DNA of 64,000 bases from Pseudarthrobacter raffinosi (GTDB lineage Bacteria; Actinomycetota; Actinomycetes; Actinomycetales; Micrococcaceae). Position 1 is the stretch's first letter. The number at the start of each line of letters is the position of its first letter. Location: assembly GCF_023913735.1 (NCBI RefSeq), contig NZ_JAMXBH010000005.1:124001-188000 (forward strand). Reading direction: 5' to 3'. Below the pieces are notes generated by a model. It did not search any database. It was not told the origin of the DNA and saw only the letters and a program-made list of their open reading frames with translations. A program made the translations under genes and the position numbers. Of the stretch, positions 35,934 to 43,228 are shown piece by piece.

Positions 35934-36344
35934 ATGGCACCATCCGATGACGCAGGGCGCCCCTTAGTAGATCCCTCCGTACTTGACCGGCTGCGGGTCG
36001 AACTCGACGAGGACGAGGGCTACTGCAGCGTCTTCGTAGGGAACTTCATCGACTACCTGCCGTTCCGGATCGGCAAGCTGCGGCTGGCCTTGACCACCGG
36101 AGACCTGGATGGGGCCGTGGACGCGATCCTTAGCCTCAAGACATCGAGCCAAATGGTGGGCGCGGAACGACTGGCGGGCCTGGCCATGGACCTTGAACGT
36201 TCAATCCGGGAAGAGTCACCGAGTGCGGAACCTTCCGTTGCACTGCCGCAGCTTGCCGTCAACTACCTCCGGCCCATCAACCAGTGCAGCCGCCAGACCC
36301 TGCACAGGCTCCAGGCTCAGCGCCCGCCAGGCGCCAACCGGTAG
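35934..36344 (+). CDS. Hpt-like helical-bundle protein without the phosphoacceptor His
   Basis: 136 residues with AAGGGA before the ATG. Residues 60-90 (DAILSLKTSSQMVGAERLAGLAMDLE) align with the core of histidine-phosphotransfer domains, where AHxLKGSS is usual. Here the His position is Leu66 and the preceding Ala is Ile. It therefore cannot take part in classical phosphotransfer, but could bind a kinase or regulator. Its 3' end overlaps the convergent response-regulator gene by 28 bp. The Hpt family call rests on one motif and length. Confidence 0.6.
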   Translation: MAPSDDAGRPLVDPSVLDRLRVELDEDEGYCSVFVGNFIDYLPFRIGKLRLALTTGDLDGAVDAILSLKTSSQMVGAERLAGLAMDLERSIREESPSAEPSVALPQLAVNYLRPINQCSRQTLHRLQAQRPPGANR

Positions 36345-37087
36345 CCCACGCCGCGGACCGTCTGCAGCCAGCGCGGTTGCTGCGGTGAATCACCGAGTTT
36401 CTTCCGAAGGTTGCCCATGTGCACCTCCACGGAACGTTCGTCCGCCTCGCTGATGTAACTTCCGACGTCGTAATCCTCGTCCCGGAGCCGACGCACCAAA
36501 TCCGATTTGGTCCGGACCGTCCGTCCCGCCTCGAGCAGGGCATACAGGAGTTCGAACTCGGTCCGGGTCAGGTTGAGCTCCTGGCCGTCCACGCTGACCG
36601 ACCGTGAGGCGTAACTCAGATCCAGTCCGTTGTGGCTGTAGTGACCGTTTCCGCTGTCACTAACGGCGTCCGCCGGGCGTTCAGAAACGGGAGCGCTCTC
36701 CCCCGCGTCCGGAACCGACCTGGGCCGGCGCATCATCGCCGCTATGCGCGCGCGGAGTTCGCGGGGGCGGAAGGGCTTGGTGAGGTAGTCGTCTGCACCG
36801 GATTCGAGACCAATCAAAGTATCCAGTTCTTCAGCCCGCGCCGTGAGCATCACGATGTAGGCATCTGAAAACTCACGGATCTGGCGGGATACCTCGAACC
36901 CGTCGATATCCGGCAGCCCCAAATCAAGCGTTATAACGTCAGGATTCAAGATTCTCGCAGCCTTAACCCCTTCGGAGCCGCTGCCGGCCACGGTGACGTC
37001 AAAACCCGCCTGAGTCAGGACCGTGCGTACCAACTCGCGGATATCCTGATCATCCTCGATGACCAGACCCACTCGCGCTTCACTCAT
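36317..37087 (-). CDS. OmpR/PhoB-family response regulator
   Basis: 256 residues from MSEARVGLVIEDD with GGAGG eight bases ahead; the frame is open further up, through the partner kinase's promoter. The receiver domain has the acidic pair EDD, phosphoacceptor Asp55 (VITLDLGLPDIDG) and Lys in LTKPFRP. A roughly 40-residue Ser/Asp-rich linker leads to a winged helix (LNLTRTEFELLYALLEAG, RSVEVHMGNLRKKLG, VRGVGYRL). It is divergent from a histidine kinase with a 100-bp shared promoter, so they form one two-component system. Confidence 0.9.
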   Translation of the reverse strand: MSEARVGLVIEDDQDIRELVRTVLTQAGFDVTVAGSGSEGVKAARILNPDVITLDLGLPDIDGFEVSRQIREFSDAYIVMLTARAEELDTLIGLESGADDYLTKPFRPRELRARIAAMMRRPRSVPDAGESAPVSERPADAVSDSGNGHYSHNGLDLSYASRSVSVDGQELNLTRTEFELLYALLEAGRTVRTKSDLVRRLRDEDYDVGSYISEADERSVEVHMGNLRKKLGDSPQQPRWLQTVRGVGYRLAPGGR

Positions 37088-37187
37088 ACCAGCCCCCTCC
37101 GCCAGCTTGACAACGTGAGAAGTATAGCCCGCTGCCGATATCCTGCTGGTATGCATTCCCCTATACTCCCACTTCAGGCCGCCGTTC

Positions 37188-38843
37188 ATGAGTGAACCCG
37201 CAACATGGGCCACGGGCCGTCTGAAGTTTTTCCGGCGGCCCTTCCACGAATACCGGCTGACGGACAGGGTGGCCCTGAGCCAGATGCCGCTGTTCGTCAC
37301 CACACTGCTGGCCGCGGTCCTCGTTTCGGCGTTTTTTCCCGGAAGCATGGACACCCCGCTGTTCGTGGTGTTCCTCTTTTCCCAACTTGCCATTATGGTG
37401 CTGTGCTACGTGGTGCCATGGGACCGCCTGCCGCACACCACGTTCCTGGTGATCCCGTTGCTGGACTTCATCTCCATTGCGGTGGGCCGCGAAGGAAGCC
37501 AGGAAAGCCTCACAGGAATCAGCCTGCTCGCGGTCTTCCCCGTGATCTGGCTCTGCGCCTCCGGATACTACGTCCGCGTGTCACTGTGGCTGTCCTTCAT
37601 CATGCCGTTGGCGATCATCTGGACGCCACTTTTTGTGCGCGGAGACGTCTCCGGACCGAACCTGGCCCGTTCGCTGCTGCTTCCTGTGATGATGCTGGGG
37701 ATCGGAGTATCTGTCACCATGCTGACGCTCAGCCTGAGACGTCAGCAGCGGATCCTGGAGGAGAAAGACAAGCAGCTCCAGGCCAGCCTGCTCAGCACCA
37801 GGCGGCAGGAAGCCTTGCTCAACTCCGTTCTTGACACGGTGCACCTGGGCGTCCTCGCCGTCGACGCAGACGGGCACGACATCCTGATGAACCGGAAGCA
37901 GCGCGCCAACCACGAACTGGCCCGCCCGAAGGACATCGACGATCCGAACGAGTCCCAGCTGCTGGTCTTCGCCGCAGACCGTACCACCCCTGTCCCTGTG
38001 GCAGACCGCCCGGTGCGCAGGGCTGTCCAGGGCGAGACGTTCACGGACTACCTGGTCTGGCTGGGCGCAGGCAAAGAGCAGCGGGCCATCACCACCAGCG
38101 CCCGGGCCATGACGGACCCGGACGGGACGTTCGCGGGCTCGGTGATCGTCTTCAGTGATGTGACGGACCTGGTGGACGCCCTGGCCGCCAAGGACGATTT
38201 CGTCGCCAGCGTGTCCCACGAATTCAGGACTCCCCTGACCTCCATCCTGGGTTACGTGGAACTTCTCCTGGAGGACGATCCCGGCAACGACCAACTGGAG
38301 CCGCTGAACATCATCAAGCGCAATTCAGAAAGGCTTCTCACCTTGGTGTCGGACCTCCTCGCCACCAGGAACGGGCAACTGATCGTGACCCCGCACGCCG
38401 TCGACGTCGCTGAACTGGTGCGCGCCAGCGTGTCCGCCGCGATGCCCCGGGCTGACGCCTCCCGCGTGGCGTTGAAAGCCGAAACACCAGCCAAGCTGGA
38501 GGCCCATGTGGACGGCCCCCGCATCTCCCAGGTGCTGGATAACCTGGTCTCCAATGCGATCAAGTACTCGCCCGACGGCGGCAATGTGCTGGTGTCCTTG
38601 GAGCACGACGACGGCCACCTCGCCTGCCGGGTCAGCGATACGGGCATGGGCATGAGCGCCAACGACCAGGCCCAGGTGTTCGCCAAGTTTTTCCGGACCA
38701 GCAACGTCCGCCGGACAGCCATTCCCGGCGTGGGGCTGGGCCTCCCCATCAGCAAGGCCATCGTGGAGGCCCACGGCGGAACCATCCAGGTAGAAAGCAA
38801 ACTGGGCCAGGGCACCACATTCACGTTCCGGGTGCCGGTCTAG
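37188..38843 (+). CDS. Membrane sensor histidine kinase
   Basis: 551 residues. About six membrane helices occupy residues 30-190, with short loops, so the signal may be sensed in the membrane. A coiled segment (RRQQRILEEKDKQLQASLLSTRRQEALLNSVL) leads to a PAS-like domain (about 220-325). The HisKA box is SVSHEFRTPLTSILGY with His near residue 344. The ATPase domain has the N box NLVSNAIKYS, DTGMGMS, FFRTSNVRRTAIPGVGLGLPI. It pairs with the divergent response regulator. The stop overlaps the convergent mcrC stop by four bases. The stimulus is unknown. Confidence 0.9.
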   Translation: MSEPATWATGRLKFFRRPFHEYRLTDRVALSQMPLFVTTLLAAVLVSAFFPGSMDTPLFVVFLFSQLAIMVLCYVVPWDRLPHTTFLVIPLLDFISIAVGREGSQESLTGISLLAVFPVIWLCASGYYVRVSLWLSFIMPLAIIWTPLFVRGDVSGPNLARSLLLPVMMLGIGVSVTMLTLSLRRQQRILEEKDKQLQASLLSTRRQEALLNSVLDTVHLGVLAVDADGHDILMNRKQRANHELARPKDIDDPNESQLLVFAADRTTPVPVADRPVRRAVQGETFTDYLVWLGAGKEQRAITTSARAMTDPDGTFAGSVIVFSDVTDLVDALAAKDDFVASVSHEFRTPLTSILGYVELLLEDDPGNDQLEPLNIIKRNSERLLTLVSDLLATRNGQLIVTPHAVDVAELVRASVSAAMPRADASRVALKAETPAKLEAHVDGPRISQVLDNLVSNAIKYSPDGGNVLVSLEHDDGHLACRVSDTGMGMSANDQAQVFAKFFRTSNVRRTAIPGVGLGLPISKAIVEAHGGTIQVESKLGQGTTFTFRVPV

Positions 38844-40120
38844 CCTCCCGCGCGGGCAGTCCGGACCACTTCGCCCCAGGACTGCCGCGCCAGGTCCGCC
38901 ACAGCTGCCAGGATGTCCGACGGCGGCAGCGACAGATCCAGCGGAAACTCAACAATGTCGATGTCAGTGTTAAGGATCCGCCGCAGTTTCATCTCGCCCG
39001 CCCCTGCATAGACCAGCCAGGCGGTGGGCACACCCAGGGCGGTGCAGTGGGCAAGCATCTGGTAGTGGTCGGCGGTCAGTGACGCGCCAAGGTCAGCGGC
39101 GGCCTTGTACTTCGCGTTGTAGGCCACCACGGGGCGTCCGCCCAGCAGATGCACGGCGTCCGGGCGAACAGACAGCCTGTCGGAATCGTGGACAGCCTCG
39201 CTGAGGAGCGCGTTGTACTTCAGCCGCATCTCCCCCGGATACGCCGCCATCGCCTCGCGGAGCGCCGTGCCCACAAAATCCTCGAACACGTGGGCCATGT
39301 CCACCACAAACGACGCAGTCTGCTGCTTCCCCTCCCCAGCCTCCGCGGAGGCATTCTTCAGGATCAGCTCCGCGAGGCGCAGCACTGACTGGTAGCGGAC
39401 GTTCATCCTGCTGGGGGTCCACGGCGGCAGGGGCGCGCCGGCTGGAAGGCGGGTGACGGCGTCGAGCTTTCCCTTCAGCTGCCGCAGGCGGCTCAGCACC
39501 TCCGGCCGGACGCGTGGAACCTGTCCCATCCGCTCCAGCGCGGCCCGCAGGATCCGGTTTTCGGCGATGTCCTCAGTGAATTCGTCATAGGACACTTCCA
39601 GCGGCACCAGCATGCCGGGGCGGCGCGAGATCTGGTCGGAAATCCGGATGCGGCCCTTGACCGTGCGGAGGGACTCGTCAACGGTGAGGTAGCCCTGCAA
39701 GACTCCTCGTCCAAGCGCACGCTCCGCCATTTGGGCGAGGGATTCGGCCAGCGCGCTCCAGAGTTCGCGGTCCTCGGCAGCCGCCACGGAATCGGGCCGG
39801 AAGCCCTGATTACCGGCATAGCTGAGGAGGAACAGGAGCCGGCTCAGCCCCAGCCGGTCCTTGGGGCGCACATCCAGCTGTAGCGTGGCCGTGCGGACCG
39901 ACCCCACCTTGCCCGCGGGCTCGATCCGGTACAAGCCCATGCCCATCGGGGACGCCTTGGCCAGCCCGCTGGCGTTCACGAAGGCCGCACTGGCGGCATC
40001 CAGGCGTTCCACGGTGCCCTTGGACAGCTCGTCGAGGACCAGATGGCGCGCTGCCTGGCCACGGCCGCGCTGCGCTGCGCCGCCGTGCGCGGGAGTGTGG
40101 GTTGGCTTAGCTGGTAACAA
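38840..40120 (-). CDS. mcrC: McrC-family nuclease subunit of a type IV (McrBC-like) restriction system
   Basis: 426 residues, overlapping mcrB by 14 bp. The N-terminal domain (RIEPAGKVGSVRTATLQLDVRPKD, LSRLLFLLSYAG) and VSYDEFTEDIAENRILRAAL, MAHVFEDFVG are characteristic of McrC. The C-terminal PD-(D/E)xK region reads SVRPDAVHLLGGRPVVAYNAKYKA: the first Asp is kept, but the D/E before x-K is Asn (AAC codon). DNA cleavage may therefore be weakened or lost, unless another acidic residue substitutes. With McrB it should recognise and cut modified DNA of phage or plasmids. Confidence 0.85.
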   Translation of the reverse strand: MLPAKPTHTPAHGGAAQRGRGQAARHLVLDELSKGTVERLDAASAAFVNASGLAKASPMGMGLYRIEPAGKVGSVRTATLQLDVRPKDRLGLSRLLFLLSYAGNQGFRPDSVAAAEDRELWSALAESLAQMAERALGRGVLQGYLTVDESLRTVKGRIRISDQISRRPGMLVPLEVSYDEFTEDIAENRILRAALERMGQVPRVRPEVLSRLRQLKGKLDAVTRLPAGAPLPPWTPSRMNVRYQSVLRLAELILKNASAEAGEGKQQTASFVVDMAHVFEDFVGTALREAMAAYPGEMRLKYNALLSEAVHDSDRLSVRPDAVHLLGGRPVVAYNAKYKAAADLGASLTADHYQMLAHCTALGVPTAWLVYAGAGEMKLRRILNTDIDIVEFPLDLSLPPSDILAAVADLARQSWGEVVRTARAGG

Positions 40121-42341
40121 GGCGTCCCAGCAGCTGCTCCAGCCCGAACCGCTCCTCCAGCTGCGCCCGGGTCAGCTGGCCGTGGTAGTGCTCCTCCAGC
40201 AGCGGCATCAGCTCGTATTTCCAGATCCGGCGCAGCCCGGCCGGCGTCTGGGCTGCCTTCTTCATGAAGTACGACGGGCCAATCATCAGGTCCCGGTCCC
40301 ACTCGTCGATGGCCGCGTTCAGCGCATCCAGCAGCAGCGCCGGCGTGGTGTCCAGGTCCCGCACCTGCAGGAACCGCAGCAGCGACCCCTTCACGGGCTC
40401 CGTCTGCGGGTGCAGCTCGATGAACGCGAACCGGCGTCGGATGGCGGCGTCCATCATGGCGATGGACCGGTCCGCGGTGTTCATGGTGCCGATGATGTAC
40501 AGGTTGTCCGGCAGCGTAAACGGCTCGTTGGGGCTGTATTGCAGGTAGATCCGGTCATCGCGGTATTCCAGCAGGAAGTACAGCTCGCCGAATACCTTGG
40601 CCAGGTTGGCGCGGTTCATCTCGTCAATGATCAGGAAATAGGGCTTCTTTTCGTTCCCAGGCTTGGCGGCTTCCTCGGCCAGCCGGCGCAGCGGCCCCGC
40701 CACGAGCTTGAAGGACACCTGGCCCTCGTCAGTCTTGTCCGGCCGGTAGCCCTCGAAAAAGTCCTCATACGCGTACGACGGGTGGAACTGCACCAGCTTC
40801 ACCCGCTCGTCCGTGCTGTCCTGGGCCAGCTCCGCCGCGAGATGCTTGGCCAGGTACGTCTTGCCCGTTCCGGGCGGCCCGTACAGGACCAGCTGGCGGT
40901 TCTCCTCCAGCAGTTCCGCGATCTCCTGCAGCGGCTCCAGGTCCATGTGCAGCGAATCCGCGAAGTCGCGGCTGAGCGGGCGGAAGCCCTCCTGCACAGG
41001 GGGCACGACGGCGGCAGGCGCGTCGGCGTCGCTGTCCTCCGGTTCCGCCTCGGCCGGCACGAGCGCCTGGAGCGCCTGCACCACCCTGGTCACGTCAACA
41101 ACGATCCCCGAGGTGGCCAGCTGGCGCTGGACGTGGCGGGGCAGGTCCGCGGTGGCGTGGCCGTCGTCGTCCAGCCAGCGCACCTTGCGCCGCAGGCGGC
41201 GGTTGTCGTCGTTGTGCTCGGGTTCGCCCAGCACCACGCCCAGCCGCACGGTGCCGGCGTGCTGGAACAGAACCAGGTCGCCCGGCTTCATGACGGTCAG
41301 GAAGGCGAACACCGCCGTTTTGGTGTCCTCCCGCTCGACGTAGCCGAGATGCTTGTAGTCCTCGTCCACGGCGTGCTGCACCAGCCCCGCGGTCACGCCG
41401 GGGTCCAGGTGGCGGAGATGTTCGACGTCGAGCGTCACCTTCTCCTCGTCCTGCCACGCGGTGAGGAGTTCAGCGTTGTCGCTGTGGGTACGCAGCAGCC
41501 ACGCGCGTCGGCCGGGGTCCCCGACTTTGCGCCACTGGCTGACCAGCTGGCGGGCGTACCAGTCGATGCGCTGGCCCGCCTGTTCATCCAGGTGCAGGCG
41601 GATGCGGTTAATGTCCGCGGTGATTTCCTCGTCGGAATCGCCCTTCGCCCCGCCTACCAGCGAGGCGAAGGCGTCGCGGATTTCCTGCCGCTCCACGTCC
41701 GCCACTACCGGCTCGAAGTAGCTGGGCCAGGCCAGGTACTCGATGCTGCGGCGGATGGCGGGCTGGTCCGCCGGGGTGCCCGCGGCGAGCTCGTGGAACT
41801 TCAGCGGGTCCTTCAGCGCCTTCGCGATGGCCACCGGAACCTGCTGGTCCACATGCTGCACAAACCGGCAGAGCCACTTCAGGTGGTCCCAGATGGTCCA
41901 GTTGAATTCGGCGGTGCGGTCCCTGATCACGCCGTGGTCCGTCATGCCCTTGTAGAGTTCCTCGGGCAGCTCCAGCGGTGGCTCCAGCCAGGACGCGGCC
42001 TCCGCCACCCGGGCGCGCTTGACCTTCAGCGACTTGACCTCGTGCGCCAGGGGCAGTGACTGCAGGAAGAGTAGCTCCACGGCCAGCTGCTTGGCCTCCC
42101 GGGAGGCGTCCTCGAGGTTCTGCCGGAGATTGGTCATCATGGGCGCCTTGGCATCCGCGGCTCCCCGGTTCAGGCGCTCCAGCAGCTCCGCCGCAGCCTC
42201 CGCTGTCCAGGTCAGGGTGTTCCCGTCCAGGGCCGACGGCTTGCCCTGCAGGCCCGGTCCCAGCACGAACCAGGCCGCGTCCTCGATCTCCTTTGAGACA
42301 CCGAGGGCGCGGTGCATGGCAGTCTTGGGATTTGGGGTCAT
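40107..42341 (-). CDS. mcrB: McrB-like AAA+ GTPase/ATPase with a long N-terminal recognition region
   Basis: 744 residues. The C-terminal AAA+ domain has Walker A YGPPGTGKTYLAKHL (about 487), FHPSYAYEDFFEGYRP, Walker B FLIIDEMNRANLAKVFGEL (about 567) and the McrB hallmark GTMNTADRSIAMMD (about 620). The N-terminal 450 residues are not like E. coli McrB: a helical region is followed by a PUA/EVE-like stretch (VMKPGDLVLFQHAGTVRLGVVLGEPEHN, RRKVRWLDDDG, about 345-400) that could read modified bases. No ribosome site is obvious at the ATG; a second Met lies eight codons in. Operon with mcrC. Confidence 0.87.
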   Translation of the reverse strand: MTPNPKTAMHRALGVSKEIEDAAWFVLGPGLQGKPSALDGNTLTWTAEAAAELLERLNRGAADAKAPMMTNLRQNLEDASREAKQLAVELLFLQSLPLAHEVKSLKVKRARVAEAASWLEPPLELPEELYKGMTDHGVIRDRTAEFNWTIWDHLKWLCRFVQHVDQQVPVAIAKALKDPLKFHELAAGTPADQPAIRRSIEYLAWPSYFEPVVADVERQEIRDAFASLVGGAKGDSDEEITADINRIRLHLDEQAGQRIDWYARQLVSQWRKVGDPGRRAWLLRTHSDNAELLTAWQDEEKVTLDVEHLRHLDPGVTAGLVQHAVDEDYKHLGYVEREDTKTAVFAFLTVMKPGDLVLFQHAGTVRLGVVLGEPEHNDDNRRLRRKVRWLDDDGHATADLPRHVQRQLATSGIVVDVTRVVQALQALVPAEAEPEDSDADAPAAVVPPVQEGFRPLSRDFADSLHMDLEPLQEIAELLEENRQLVLYGPPGTGKTYLAKHLAAELAQDSTDERVKLVQFHPSYAYEDFFEGYRPDKTDEGQVSFKLVAGPLRRLAEEAAKPGNEKKPYFLIIDEMNRANLAKVFGELYFLLEYRDDRIYLQYSPNEPFTLPDNLYIIGTMNTADRSIAMMDAAIRRRFAFIELHPQTEPVKGSLLRFLQVRDLDTTPALLLDALNAAIDEWDRDLMIGPSYFMKKAAQTPAGLRRIWKYELMPLLEEHYHGQLTRAQLEERFGLEQLLGRLVTS

Positions 42342-42412
42342 GGGTTCAAATTTACAGGCTCAAACTGGATGCCTGCTCCGAAGACCCTGGCGGTGTGCAG
42401 ATCCGAGGCCTG

Positions 42413-42664
42413 CTATTTGACTGCCCCGAGTCCGGCTCCGGGCCGCTTGCGCCCCAGGATGAAGTAGCCCATCGGCCCGATGAAATTGATCAGTGCGGCC
42501 ACCCGCCAGGCTGCCTTCGGCCCGTTGATTTGCGCCGCCGGACGCTTGGAGATGTCGCGCTGGGCGGCCAGCATCAGCGCCACCTGCCCTATCCCGATGA
42601 CCACGAATCCCGCCCGTGCCGCCGGTGACATCTCTTTCCAGGTCTTTTTGTTTTTCTTGGCCAT
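42413..42664 (-). CDS. Small membrane protein, PLD nuclease N-terminal (PLDc_N)-like
   Basis: 83 residues starting MAKKNKKTWKEM, with AAGGAG ahead of the ATG. Two hydrophobic segments (AGFVVIGIGQVALMLAA and AALINFIGPMGYFILG) flank a loop, and IGPMGYFILGRKR is the typical end of the PLDc_N two-helix module found in cardiolipin synthases and many stand-alone actinobacterial peptides. The function of the stand-alone form is unknown. Confidence 0.7.
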   Translation of the reverse strand: MAKKNKKTWKEMSPAARAGFVVIGIGQVALMLAAQRDISKRPAAQINGPKAAWRVAALINFIGPMGYFILGRKRPGAGLGAVK

Positions 42665-42764
42665 GGTCAACGCTCCTTATTGGGTATTTCCAGTTTCCGG
42701 TGTGCGCCGTGCCTGCGCAACGGGTGTGCAGGCACGGCGCCGTGCGGTTCAAAACGTGAACGGC

Positions 42765-43181
42765 TCAAACGGTGAACGGGGCCAGCCGCTCCTTCTGCTC
42801 CGGCGTCAGGCGCAGGACGCGGCCGGAGGCCTCGTCCACAAACGCCAGATGGCTGCTGGCCCGGACGCACTCCTCCCGGGTGACCGGGTCCTGCACCACG
42901 TAGTGGATGTCGAAACTGGCGCCCTTCACCGCGCCGATCCACACCTGGACCACTGCCGGGACATTGCGGTATTCCAACGTCCTGACGTAGCGGATCTTGT
43001 GGTCCACCACCAGCGCCAGAGTTCCCTCCGGAACGTCGTTGAAGAGCGACACTTCCGGTTCGATGCCGGGCAGGCCGGCACCCCGGGGAGGCCCGAACGC
43101 TGCGATCCGGGCCTCCTCGAGCATCCTGACAATCTGGACGTTGTTGATGTGCCCATAGGCGTCCATATCGCCCCAGCGCAT
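42765..43181 (-). CDS. Hot-dog fold acyl-CoA thioesterase (4-HBT/FadM-like)
   Basis: 138 residues: MRWGDMDAYGHINNVQIVRMLEEAR holds the conserved Asp and the His-Asn pair, followed by LVVDHKIRYVRTLEYRNVPAVVQVWIGAVKGASFDIHY. It should hydrolyse acyl-CoA thioesters in the cytoplasm. The reading frame continues upstream with RRIEVLVP, a stretch that looks like the family's first strand, so the true start may be a few codons earlier at a rare start codon close behind the ABC exporter stop. Confidence 0.82.
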   Translation of the reverse strand: MRWGDMDAYGHINNVQIVRMLEEARIAAFGPPRGAGLPGIEPEVSLFNDVPEGTLALVVDHKIRYVRTLEYRNVPAVVQVWIGAVKGASFDIHYVVQDPVTREECVRASSHLAFVDEASGRVLRLTPEQKERLAPFTV

Positions 43182-43228
43182 CGGGACCAGGACCTCGATG
43201 CGCCGGGCGGCTCCGGTTCCCAGCGCGC

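Noticed and set aside
35777..35950. 57-codon open frame in the gap before the Hpt-like gene
   Set aside because: It has no good ribosome site, overlaps the next start and encodes a composition without any recognisable pattern.
39861..42059. Very long plus-strand open frame opposite mcrB and mcrC
   Set aside because: Its translation is Gln/Val/His/Arg-rich with no family motif, and the opposite strand encodes complete McrB and McrC. Such frames are common in high-GC DNA.
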